The notes beneath the pieces were generated by a model. That model was not told where the DNA came from. It saw only the letters and a list, made by a program, of their open reading frames with translations, and searched no databases. Positions 19,740-27,800 of a stretch of 64,000 nucleotides of DNA are shown here, piece by piece. The position numbers and the translations under genes were made by a program. Each line of letters opens with the position of its first letter. Position 1 is the stretch's first letter. The DNA is from Lysinibacillus capsici (GTDB lineage Bacteria > Bacillota > Bacilli > Bacillales_A > Planococcaceae): contig NZ_PXXX01000002.1 in the NCBI RefSeq assembly GCF_003367505.1, positions 1 to 64,000 on the forward strand, read 5' to 3'.

Positions 19740-19873
19740 ATGACAACTCCTATTTTAGAAAAGGGCCGACACCTATGAAGGAGCGATTATCGTCATTAGG
19801 TCCACAGTAGTGAATCGATCTGTGAGAAACTAACGGACATAACTCTCCTTAATAAGGGCAGCCCTTTCATTTT
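19740..19873 (-). promoter_or_regulatory. Structured 5' leader of the A-T-R gene, with competing stems
   Basis: In minus-strand RNA, GAAAGGGC near the start can pair with GCCCUUUUC near the end (one bulge), AAGGAG with CUCCUU, GUCCGUUAG with CUAAUGAC, and CACAG with CUGUG, giving one long broken hairpin. The same GGG can instead pair locally (AAGGG-CUG-CCCUU). The AAGGAG strand is also a ribosome binding site for a 14-codon ORF inside the hairpin. I do not recognise a known riboswitch. The pattern suggests attenuation or translational control, but this is inference. Confidence 0.5.
19796..19840 (-). CDS. Candidate 14-residue leader peptide upstream of the A-T-R gene
   Basis: ATG at 19840 follows AAGGAG after 4 nt and reads MSVSFSQIDSLLWT to a TAA. 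It lies between the chemoreceptor stop and the A-T-R start and is inside the predicted leader hairpin. A 14-codon ORF with a strong ribosome binding site can occur by chance, and no run of one regulatory amino acid is obvious (three Ser in the first seven residues, Leu-Leu-Trp at the end). Confidence 0.3.
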   Translation of the reverse strand: MSVSFSQIDSLLWT

Positions 19874-21622
19874 TTATTTCACTACAAAGGTATTAACAAC
19901 ATTCATTAATTCATCAGATAGCTCGGATAATACTTGAGCTTCTTCAGAAACTCGTTGTACTGTATTCAATTGAGAGGCAGAAGTTGCTGCTACTGCTCTT
20001 GTATTGTCCTTTGAATTGACTGAAAAATCTTCCATATCTTTTACGGCAGATGTTACTTCTTCCATACCAGCTGCCATTTCTTCAATTGTTGCAGAAAGCT
20101 CTTGAATTTGCCCTGTCACATGGTGAATGGAAGTTAAAATCTGGCTAAATGATTTTTCCGAATCATTGATCATGACAATACCATGATCTACTTCTTCTAC
20201 AGCGTGAACCATGATATTTACAGATTCGTTTGTATCATGCTGGATATGAGAAATAAGTGTAGAAATTTCTCTTGCAGATGCCTCAGATTGCTCTGCAAGT
20301 TTACGTACCTCATCAGCAACCACTGCAAAGCCACTACCAGCCTCCCCTGCACGTGCAGCTTCGATTGCCGCATTCAATGCAAGTAAATTGGTTTGCGAAG
20401 CAATCCCTGTAATGATTCCTACGATTTCTTCTATTTTATTGGAATGATCGCCAAGTAATTTAACAGAAGCTGCAGATTGATTAACAGCTTTGCTAATAGC
20501 ATTCATTTGTGCAACAGATTTATTTGTCGATTCATTCCCTCTTTCAGCTTCCTCTGATGCTAAAATCGAGGATTCTGAAATTTGATTGGACGTCATGGCA
20601 ATACGTTGAATACCAATATTCATTTCTTCAATGGTAATTGTACTTTCTTTTGCCTTTTGTACTTGAAGATCAGCGCCACTTGCAATCTCCTGCATGGAAG
20701 ATGCTACATTATTATATGAATCGGAAGCTTCTTGCATATTTACAGATAAAACATTGGCTGTGTTTGAAACACGCTCAGAAACAATCGTTGTACTCTTAAT
20801 AACATTTTTTAAGTTATCGATCATAGAATTAAAATTTTGTGTGAGCATTCCTACTTCGTCTGTTGAAGTAACTGGTAATGGTTCCAGCTCTAAATTACCT
20901 TCTGCGACTTTTTTAGATTGTAAGGAAAGTTGTTGAATTGGTGTTAATTTTTTTCTTAAAAGAGTGTAAACAGCAATGGATGAACCAATTAAGAAAATAA
21001 CCGTTACTAATAAAGTCCATAGGGCTTCAGACATCGCTTTTCCTGTTACCATTGATACGTCATAGTCAATGGCATAAGCAGCCAGCATATTCCCATTCTC
21101 ATCCAAGATTGGTGTAAGGCCTGTTTTATAGCTACCATATTCATCGCTATAAATATCTGTTGCTGTTGCTTTTTTTGTATCAAAGACTTCTTTAATTCTT
21201 GCTAGGAAATCTGGAGATAAACCCATTGCAATCATATCTTGGTTATACTCTGCCCCTAGTTCAAGTATACTAGATGATAGAACAGGTGCATTAATATTTT
21301 CACCGTTAACTGTAATTAAAAATAGATTGGTAATGCTATCTGAATTATCATTGATTGCATCCATTTCACTAGTTAATCGTAGAGCATCAGGGTTACTATT
21401 TGTAGGATTCTCTAATATCGATTTTAGTGTAGTAATATCAATGGTTTTGGCTAGGATCATGCCTTTGTCAGAAAGAGATTGATTCATGTCTGTTAAATTA
21501 CTATTTCTTACTATATAATAAGAAAGACCTAAAGTAACTAATCCAAATAATAATAAAATACTCACTACTATTGCAGTTAATTTCTTACTAATAGACATTT
21601 GCTGCTTCTTGCGTGTTTTCAT
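19874..21622 (-). CDS. Membrane methyl-accepting chemotaxis protein
   Basis: A 582-residue transmembrane chemoreceptor. A TM helix (about residues 15-38) is followed by an extracellular Cache-like sensor (about 40-190), a second TM helix (about 198-220), a HAMP domain ([18 protein letters not shown]) and the long signalling coiled coil with the hairpin tip [28 protein letters not shown] start at ATG 21622, 5 nt after AGGAGG; the 12-residue extension to 21658 lacks a site of its own. The ligand is unknown. The A-T-R gene starts 137 bp downstream in the same direction, so read-through is possible. Confidence 0.92.
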   Translation of the reverse strand: MKTRKKQQMSISKKLTAIVVSILLLFGLVTLGLSYYIVRNSNLTDMNQSLSDKGMILAKTIDITTLKSILENPTNSNPDALRLTSEMDAINDNSDSITNLFLITVNGENINAPVLSSSILELGAEYNQDMIAMGLSPDFLARIKEVFDTKKATATDIYSDEYGSYKTGLTPILDENGNMLAAYAIDYDVSMVTGKAMSEALWTLLVTVIFLIGSSIAVYTLLRKKLTPIQQLSLQSKKVAEGNLELEPLPVTSTDEVGMLTQNFNSMIDNLKNVIKSTTIVSERVSNTANVLSVNMQEASDSYNNVASSMQEIASGADLQVQKAKESTITIEEMNIGIQRIAMTSNQISESSILASEEAERGNESTNKSVAQMNAISKAVNQSAASVKLLGDHSNKIEEIVGIITGIASQTNLLALNAAIEAARAGEAGSGFAVVADEVRKLAEQSEASAREISTLISHIQHDTNESVNIMVHAVEEVDHGIVMINDSEKSFSQILTSIHHVTGQIQELSATIEEMAAGMEEVTSAVKDMEDFSVNSKDNTRAVAATSASQLNTVQRVSEEAQVLSELSDELMNVVNTFVVK

Positions 21623-22094
21623 GCTTTTCCTCCTAATATGATATAGCAAATATTTCAAGCTAAGGACTATAAATGGATAATTTAGTCAATGTACTACACA
21701 TTGAAGATGTTGATGTTATTCGTAGAAGTCCAGATGCGTGTTAATTATTTATAAATGCAAAATAATCTATTTATCCCCTATCATTTAACTACTATACTGC
21801 CAAAAAAATTGATTCACAACCCAGAAAACTTACTATTTCAAGTCATGATTTCTATAAATAAATGATGATATATAGTTTTTTAGTCTATATATTTTTTAGG
21901 TTAGGTTAAATTTTTACAAAAAGCTATATATTTCCTAGTATAAAAAAGAAGTATGCTCAGATCTAACTTATTTTTAGTTGATTAAAAATTTGGCTGAAAT
22001 ACCAATTTCCAATTCCTTGTTAGGGCTTTTTACTTATTTTGTCATGACTTATATGTAAAGGGATTTGATGATTATTGTTATGGGAATAAAATGA
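21623..22094. other. Intergenic AT-rich stretch with one possible small ORF
   Basis: About 470 bp between the divergent chemoreceptor start and the terminator of the Pro/Tyr-repeat gene. It must contain the chemoreceptor promoter on the minus strand. The only ORF with a plausible ribosome binding site is the 23-codon one at 21673-21744. The rest is AT-rich, with no clear hairpin or direct repeat. Confidence 0.4.
21673..21744 (+). CDS. Possible 23-residue small ORF
   Basis: ATG at 21673 has AAGGA 6 nt upstream and encodes an acidic peptide beginning [15 protein letters not shown] and ending in Cys. It faces away from the chemoreceptor gene. There is no signal peptide, no similarity that I recognise and no terminator of its own. 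It could be a chance ORF or the stub of a lost gene. Confidence 0.2.
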   Translation: MDNLVNVLHIEDVDVIRRSPDAC

Positions 22095-22138
22095 AAAAAG
22101 GTTATTTCTTTATTCTTAAATAAAGAAATAACCTTTTC
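22095..22138 (-). terminator. Strong terminator of the Pro/Tyr-repeat protein gene
   Basis: A 16-bp near-perfect stem (AAGGTTATTTCTTTAT with its complement, loop of about 6 nt) is followed on the minus strand by TTTTTTCATTTT. Confidence 0.85.
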
Positions 22139-22146
22139 TATTGTTG

Positions 22147-22617
22147 CTAAGGCCGCGGATTACCAAATATGCCCGGTAAAATATTAGGGAGTCCAGGTAT
22201 TAATGGTGGTGGGAAACCAGGATATTGCCCCCCTGGACGTGGCGGATAAGGTTGCGGTGGATAAGGCTGTGGTGGATAAGGACGTGGCGGATAAGGTTGC
22301 GGTGGATAAGGCTGTGGTGGGTATGGCCGCGGTGGATAAGGTTGAGGCGGATATGGTGGATATGGTGGATATGGTGGTGGGTATGGCGGCGGATAGGAAC
22401 TACCAGGAGGTGTTCCTGTACCTGCAGCAGTGATTTGACTAACATCCACAGTCACTATTTGACCATTATCTAACTGAATTTCAGCAGTTCTTCCTCCAGT
22501 TCCGAATGTCCGAATTAATGTACCTGAATAAGTACCAGTAGGGAGTGTTACCCATATTTTCATACCTGGGCGAAATTGACTGTTAAAATCATCAGGGGCT
22601 AATCTAGGATAAACCAA
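22147..22617 (-). CDS. Pro/Tyr-repeat protein with a small N-terminal beta-barrel-like domain
   Basis: A 156-residue protein in two parts. Residues 1-70 (including FRPGMKIWVTLPTG, GTLIRTFGTGGRTAEIQLDNGQIVTVDVSQI) look like a compact SH3/Sm-like beta domain. Residues 75-135 are repeats of YPPQP/RPYPP, followed by a Gly-Pro tail ending FGNPRP. There is no signal peptide or membrane segment. Such Tyr/Pro-rich tails occur in spore-coat and surface matrix proteins, where Tyr can be cross-linked, so a coat role is a reasonable guess. It is monocistronic, with a very strong terminator, and divergent from the AAA gene. Confidence 0.75.
   Translation of the reverse strand: MVYPRLAPDDFNSQFRPGMKIWVTLPTGTYSGTLIRTFGTGGRTAEIQLDNGQIVTVDVSQITAAGTGTPPGSSYPPPYPPPYPPYPPYPPQPYPPRPYPPQPYPPQPYPPRPYPPQPYPPQPYPPRPGGQYPGFPPPLIPGLPNILPGIFGNPRP
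22235..22394. repeat. Tandem 15-bp repeats coding for the Pro/Tyr tail
   Basis: Eight successive 15-bp units lie at 22235-22354, followed by 9-bp GGTGGATAT variants. Units 1-3 and 4-6 are almost identical, which gives a 45-bp higher-order period and shows recent expansion. Each 15-bp unit codes for five residues on the minus strand, so unit loss or gain keeps the frame. Confidence 0.9.
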
Positions 22618-22766
22618 TGAAACACACCTTTCTTCATTTTTTCTAACATATGCCTATTACGATTTTTGTCATAGGCTATAGGCTATGGATGCTTAAGTTC
22701 GAATTTGTTATAAAATAAAACGATTTTCATTATAATAAGGGAAAAAGCTAAAAGGATGTTTAGCAC

Positions 22767-24104
22767 ATGGCAATTATTAAGATAAAAAAAATAAACATAC
22801 AAAATTTACGAAATGTACGACAGGGTGAAATTGTTCTCACAGTAAATTTTGAGACATTTCTACAAGCGAATGTTGTTGGCCTATATGGACAAAATGGCTC
22901 TGGAAAGACAACCATTGTAGATGCATTTAGTTTATTGAAGACACTTCTATCAGGATGGCTTGCTGAAGTGAAGTTGCCCTCTCAAAAGAAGCGACTTATA
23001 TTGGCAGGAGAGCAAACAGCTAGCATGGATGTAGAATTTCTAGTTCAGAATCAATTCGGTACATTTTTTGTGAATTACTATGTGGAGCTACAGGAGGATC
23101 AACATCGACTATATACTACGTTGGAGCGCCTTACCTATCGAGAAAACACGAAAGGGAAGCGATCAAAGATTTTAGTGGCTGTGACGGAGAGGGATGTACA
23201 AATTCGTCAATCGAAACTGGATGATTTGAGTGAACAAGCACGAATTCAATTACTGGTTATTCAACAGTTAGCAAGAAAACAATATATATCATTTCTATTC
23301 CATAAAGATATAAAGACATTATTACAGGAACGGCTTTCTGAGCTAGAAATGCAGTTGCTACAAAATATTGCTGTTGATTTTAGTCGAGACTTACATGTTG
23401 TTAATACTCAAAATATTGCCCCACTATTTGAAGAACGGATGATGCCATTCAGTATTCATTTAGAGAAAACAAGAGGTCTTATTCCTTATGATTTAAATGG
23501 ACCAGCTTTATTACCAGAGGATGCATTCTATGCATTATGTGAAGTTATTGAACAAAGTAATCAAGTGCTCTCAGCAATTATTCCTGGTCTGACGATTAAA
23601 ATTAATATCATTACAAAGCAAATGATGGACAGTGGCGAGCAAGGAATTCGTTTTGAATTTTTGTCTCAGCGTGGGGAGCAGGAATTACCGCTACGAACAG
23701 AGTCAGAGGGAATTTTAAAGATCATTTCTATTCTTAGTGTATTAATTGCTGTATACAATAATCCGAATGCATGCGTGGTTATTGATGAATTAGATTCAGG
23801 TGTATTTGAATATTTGTTAGGTGAGTTGTTAACAGTGATAGATGAGGATGGAAAAGGGCAACTTATTTTTACTTCCCATAATCTACGTGTGTTAGAGGTG
23901 CTAGCTATTAAAAATTTATGGTTTACGACAACAAATGAACATCACCGTTATATGCAGCTAAAAGGTATCAAAGAAGTGAATAACGCTAGAGATGTCTATT
24001 TACGTGCTATCCAGCTTGGCGGGCAAGAGGAAGAGATATATAAGGAAACTAAAACATTTAAAATAAAGCGGGCTTTTCGTAAAGCAGGTGTTCAACATGA
24101 CTAA
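22767..24104 (+). CDS. OLD/AAA15-type ATPase of a two-gene cassette
   Basis: A 445-residue SMC/OLD-like ATPase. Walker A is GQNGSGKTT at residues 41-49 behind INIQNLRNVRQGE, the usual start of AAA_15/AAA_21 proteins. Walker B, ACVVIDELDSG, is near residue 335, and the switch segment LIFTSHNLRVLE follows. There is no nuclease domain in this chain. Its 3' end overlaps the next gene by 8 bp; that gene codes for a Toprim-like protein, so together they look like a split OLD nuclease. ATPase plus Toprim/RloB pairs are known in phage defence (AbiL, PARIS), but the exact type here is not established. Confidence 0.8.
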   Translation: MAIIKIKKINIQNLRNVRQGEIVLTVNFETFLQANVVGLYGQNGSGKTTIVDAFSLLKTLLSGWLAEVKLPSQKKRLILAGEQTASMDVEFLVQNQFGTFFVNYYVELQEDQHRLYTTLERLTYRENTKGKRSKILVAVTERDVQIRQSKLDDLSEQARIQLLVIQQLARKQYISFLFHKDIKTLLQERLSELEMQLLQNIAVDFSRDLHVVNTQNIAPLFEERMMPFSIHLEKTRGLIPYDLNGPALLPEDAFYALCEVIEQSNQVLSAIIPGLTIKINIITKQMMDSGEQGIRFEFLSQRGEQELPLRTESEGILKIISILSVLIAVYNNPNACVVIDELDSGVFEYLLGELLTVIDEDGKGQLIFTSHNLRVLEVLAIKNLWFTTTNEHHRYMQLKGIKEVNNARDVYLRAIQLGGQEEEIYKETKTFKIKRAFRKAGVQHD

Positions 24105-24828
24105 AAAAGTACTTTTGATTATTGTGGAAGGGCAGACGGAGCAAATTATTTTAGAGGATTATTTAGATGCTCATTTTGCGAACTCCACAATACGTTTTGA
24201 TGTACAACGAGAAGATATCTTAACAAAGTGGGATGCGCACAAACGAATACCGAATATTAAAAACAGTGTTGTACGAGTGATTCAAAGCTATCTTGAAAAA
24301 TATAAATTTTTAGCCAATGATTTAACAGCGGTTGTTCATATTACAGATGCAGATGGATGCTTTATTGCACCAGAGTGCGTCAAGGTAGATGAGCGTATCG
24401 AGCAAAACTTATTTTATACAGAGGATGCTATTTTAGTGAAGTCGGATAAACGCAAAGAACAAATAGAACAACGCAATGATATGAAGGCTAAGAATGCTAG
24501 AATTTTGATTGCCAACGACCACTTTAGCATTAACCGTATGAAAGTACCTTATCAATTATTTTATTTTTCTACGAATTTAGAACATGTCTTATGGAATGAG
24601 CGCAATGAAATCCCAACAGAAAAAATACAAAAAGCAGATAAATTTATGGACAATCTGACATGCACGATTGAGGAATATTTAAGCACCTATCTCCCAGTTA
24701 GTTCAGAGTTGTCTTATAGGGAAAAAATAAAGAAAAGTTGGTCATTTTTAATGGAAGGCTGTCATTCATTGCATCGTGGCACGAATGTACCGCTATTGTT
24801 TGAAATGATTAAAACAGATATAAAGTAA
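24097..24828 (+). CDS. Toprim/RloB-like nuclease partner of the AAA ATPase
   Basis: A 243-residue protein that starts VLLIIVEGQTEQII with the Toprim-type glutamate (Glu11), followed by the DxD pair in HITDADGCF (Asp84 and Asp86). The E...DxD pattern is that of Toprim metal-binding cores and of RloB-like effectors. PYQLFYFSTNLEHVLW in the C-terminal half resembles the conserved part of that group. ATG 24097 lies inside the end of the ATPase gene (8-bp overlap), so the two are made together. I predict a metal-dependent nuclease or RNase controlled by the ATPase; the family name (RloB, DUF4276, DUF4435) cannot be settled by eye. Confidence 0.65.
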   Translation: MTKKVLLIIVEGQTEQIILEDYLDAHFANSTIRFDVQREDILTKWDAHKRIPNIKNSVVRVIQSYLEKYKFLANDLTAVVHITDADGCFIAPECVKVDERIEQNLFYTEDAILVKSDKRKEQIEQRNDMKAKNARILIANDHFSINRMKVPYQLFYFSTNLEHVLWNERNEIPTEKIQKADKFMDNLTCTIEEYLSTYLPVSSELSYREKIKKSWSFLMEGCHSLHRGTNVPLLFEMIKTDIK

Positions 24829-24860
24829 AAACAGGTGACGAATGGAGTCACCTGTTTTTA
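24828..24860. terminator. Bidirectional terminator after the AAA/Toprim cassette
   Basis: The stem AACAGGTGAC/GTCACCTGTT has T-runs on both strands and sits between the converging cassette and DUF4132 gene. Confidence 0.85.
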
Positions 24861-24871
24861 TCTAGAGTACG

Positions 24872-27800
24872 TTAGTGCATTTGCTCATAGCTTCGAATAT
24901 GAGTTAATATAGCTGGATCTTTAATTTTTGTATCTTCACATAGTAATAAGAGCTTGGACATGATCTCAGCCGTCCGTGGATCATCATCCACCATCGGTAA
25001 GAAAATTCGTCCACGATGCTGAGATGGGACAGCAATAATTGGGATCATGGAACCGCCTATTTGATGCACCACACCACTTCCTAAATGTAAGGAGTAACTT
25101 GCTAGCTTACCTTCTATGAGGGCATGTTGTTTTTTCACTTCCACATTGTTTAGCTTCAATAATTTAGCCAATTCTTCTACGATAATGCTGCGCATTTCAA
25201 CAGTAGAATGACTTGCCTCAGGGTCTACACCACCAACATGAGCTACGCTGACAACAAGATCAATATCTCGCATAACCTCAGAGAATATCGCAGCTGGAAT
25301 ATCATCTAAAACGATATCTTTGCCTGTTAGTCGATCATAGAAGTAAACACCTTCGATTGCAGGTGCTTCAATTTCTGCTGGCGTAAACCAATCTGCCTGT
25401 GCATACAAGGATGCCACAATATTTTCCTTATAATATACTTTACGTGGTCCTGTTTCATAGCTGATTTGCCAGCCACGTGTTTTCAACAGGGCTACTGTTT
25501 GTGAAGGATTTACTTGATGCCCTGCATAGCGCAATGAATGTTTCTGTGCTTTTTCATCAGCATTGATGAGATATAACTCACGGAACACTTGCTTAAATGG
25601 CTGTTTAATGTTGTGCTCAAACATATAGGATTGCCACTGTCTCCATTGACCGCTCTCTAGAAGATGGTAAGGATGAGCAATCTTTATAGAGGACGTAGGA
25701 GCAAGGTTCACAACGTCAGCCGATAAAAGCTGTAAACCTTCTGATGTCAGCATTCCAACGTAATTATCGCTAATAAATAGTAGTTTTTGTAACAGCGGAG
25801 CTAGAATCGGATGAGCTAATAAATGAATGAGCTCCTCGACCGAAAATACTGTTTCTAATTCCATTGCTTGCTCAAGCGCTGGGCGTGCTCGTTTATATTG
25901 CTCTTGTAAGTCTTTTCGGGCTTCCTGCAAGGTTACAATATCAGCATGCTTTTTTAATGCAGCAGGAACGTTCTTTAGACGTTTACCATCCTTTTCAACA
26001 ATAATAGCTACAGAGGCATCATCCTCTATTTGTAGATGGGCTGTAATTTGCTCGATTTGTTGTGCTTTAAATAAATGCTTCATATCGTTAAAGGCAGATA
26101 ACTCCATACGCCATGTGAAGCGAGTGGCTTCTCCATCCCCTGCATTGCGCGCTAAATTTTCTAGAGCGATACTTGCTGCTCGAGCCTCACTTGCGCGGCG
26201 TTGAGCACCAAATTGCTTACTTTCCTTCAAAAACTGTTGAATAAATTGATAGCGTGTCAGGGCGTCTTTGTCATCGGATTTTATTAAAGGGATAAGACCA
26301 AGTGCGCGCAGTTTATCTTTATTGCGTTTATCTTGAATTTCTTGCATTAACGGTTTTGGACTGAGCTTACCGATAGCTGTATCTGCATAAAGCTGTGCCC
26401 GACGATGGTTGGCTCCTTCAGAAGCATATTTTGCAGCATCATAAACAAGTTTGAATTTCTTAGCCCCAAGTGTTTGATAGGCGCTTTGGAACCAAGCTAA
26501 ATCGAATGCACCATCACGGAAATCCTCAGCAGTTATGCTAGAGAAAAGGGCAATTTGATCTTTGGCATAGTCAGACAATGAATCTGTTGTGTGAGCAATA
26601 AAATACCAGGCTGATTCTTTTAGTCCATCCCAGCCAATCACTTCACTGACAAGGTCTATCCAATGTTGGTTATACATCATGGCTTCAATTAAACGTTCTT
26701 TAGAAATGTCTGTTTTCAGCCATGCTTCTTTTAATTGCTGGGCTGTTTCTTCTCTTTTAGGGTAACAGTTAGTTAGCAATCTGGAGAATACATCCTTTTT
26801 CGTTTCTGCCTGCCAAATATATCCTCTCGCAAGCTTTTCTCCGTCAAGTGCCTGTAGAATCTGTAAGAAATAATCAATACCCTCAAAATAAGAAATGCTA
26901 CTAGCAAGCTTTGTTACAGCAGTAGGCGTATCACCACGTTTTAGCTCTATGGCTAAAATACGATCAATCGCTTGTTCACGAATAGCAAAGAAATCTGTTA
27001 AATCTTCAAACGATTGTTGATAGCGTTCTTGTAACTTAGTTGGCTCATTAAATATTTCTGAAGCGAGCGTGTTGGTAAATATGGCTTCAAATAGGTGATC
27101 TTGCGTAAATAAACCAACTTTCATGGCGTCTAAATATTGGAACAAAGATAAATTGTAGACGTTTGGGCTATAGCTTGCATTTTTCATACGCTTTGTTAGC
27201 TCTTCATTAACAGCTAGCATTTTGACATATTCACCATAGGTTGAGTAATCAGACCAGCATCGATCAACGAATGACTCAACGACATCTAAATCGATAATAG
27301 TAGAAGTGGAACGATAGTAATAATAACCCTTCTCTCGAACATCAAGTTGCCACTGATCAGCAGGGATTTGTTTGAATAGCTGTAACATTATGCCTACTGC
27401 CTGTTCGAAGCGATTAAATTCGGGTGCATGCTTTTCGAGTAATGAAAGTGCTTCCTGATGTAGCACTGTATCACCTGAGATTTTGTCGATGTCTTGGGAT
27501 AGCACTGAGAAAATCTGTTGAATTGTATCGTCATATTTCAAGGAATTAAATTGCGCAACACGTACTTTTAAATCTTTGTATTGGAAGAACGGTTTAATTA
27601 GTGTATGAGCTGCTTCGGAAAGATCATGAGCAGCAGGGTATTCTGATAGATTATGGTAAAAATTAAAATAGGCTAAGTCCTCATTACTAAATAATGCTGT
27701 CTTCATCCATTGAACAATTTCTTCGGGGATAGGATAAGCATCAAGACTAGCATGTCGTTGATTATCCGATTTAGTTGCCATTACACTATATCTTTGTCCT

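Noticed and set aside
19796..19873. Rho-independent terminator for the chemoreceptor at AAGGG-CTG-CCCTT
   Set aside because: The stem has only five pairs and is not followed by a T-run.
22203..22473. Three overlapping ORFs opposite or out of frame to the Pro/Tyr-repeat gene
   Set aside because: They are products of the low-complexity repeats, with no ribosome binding site; composition is a shadow of the real frame.
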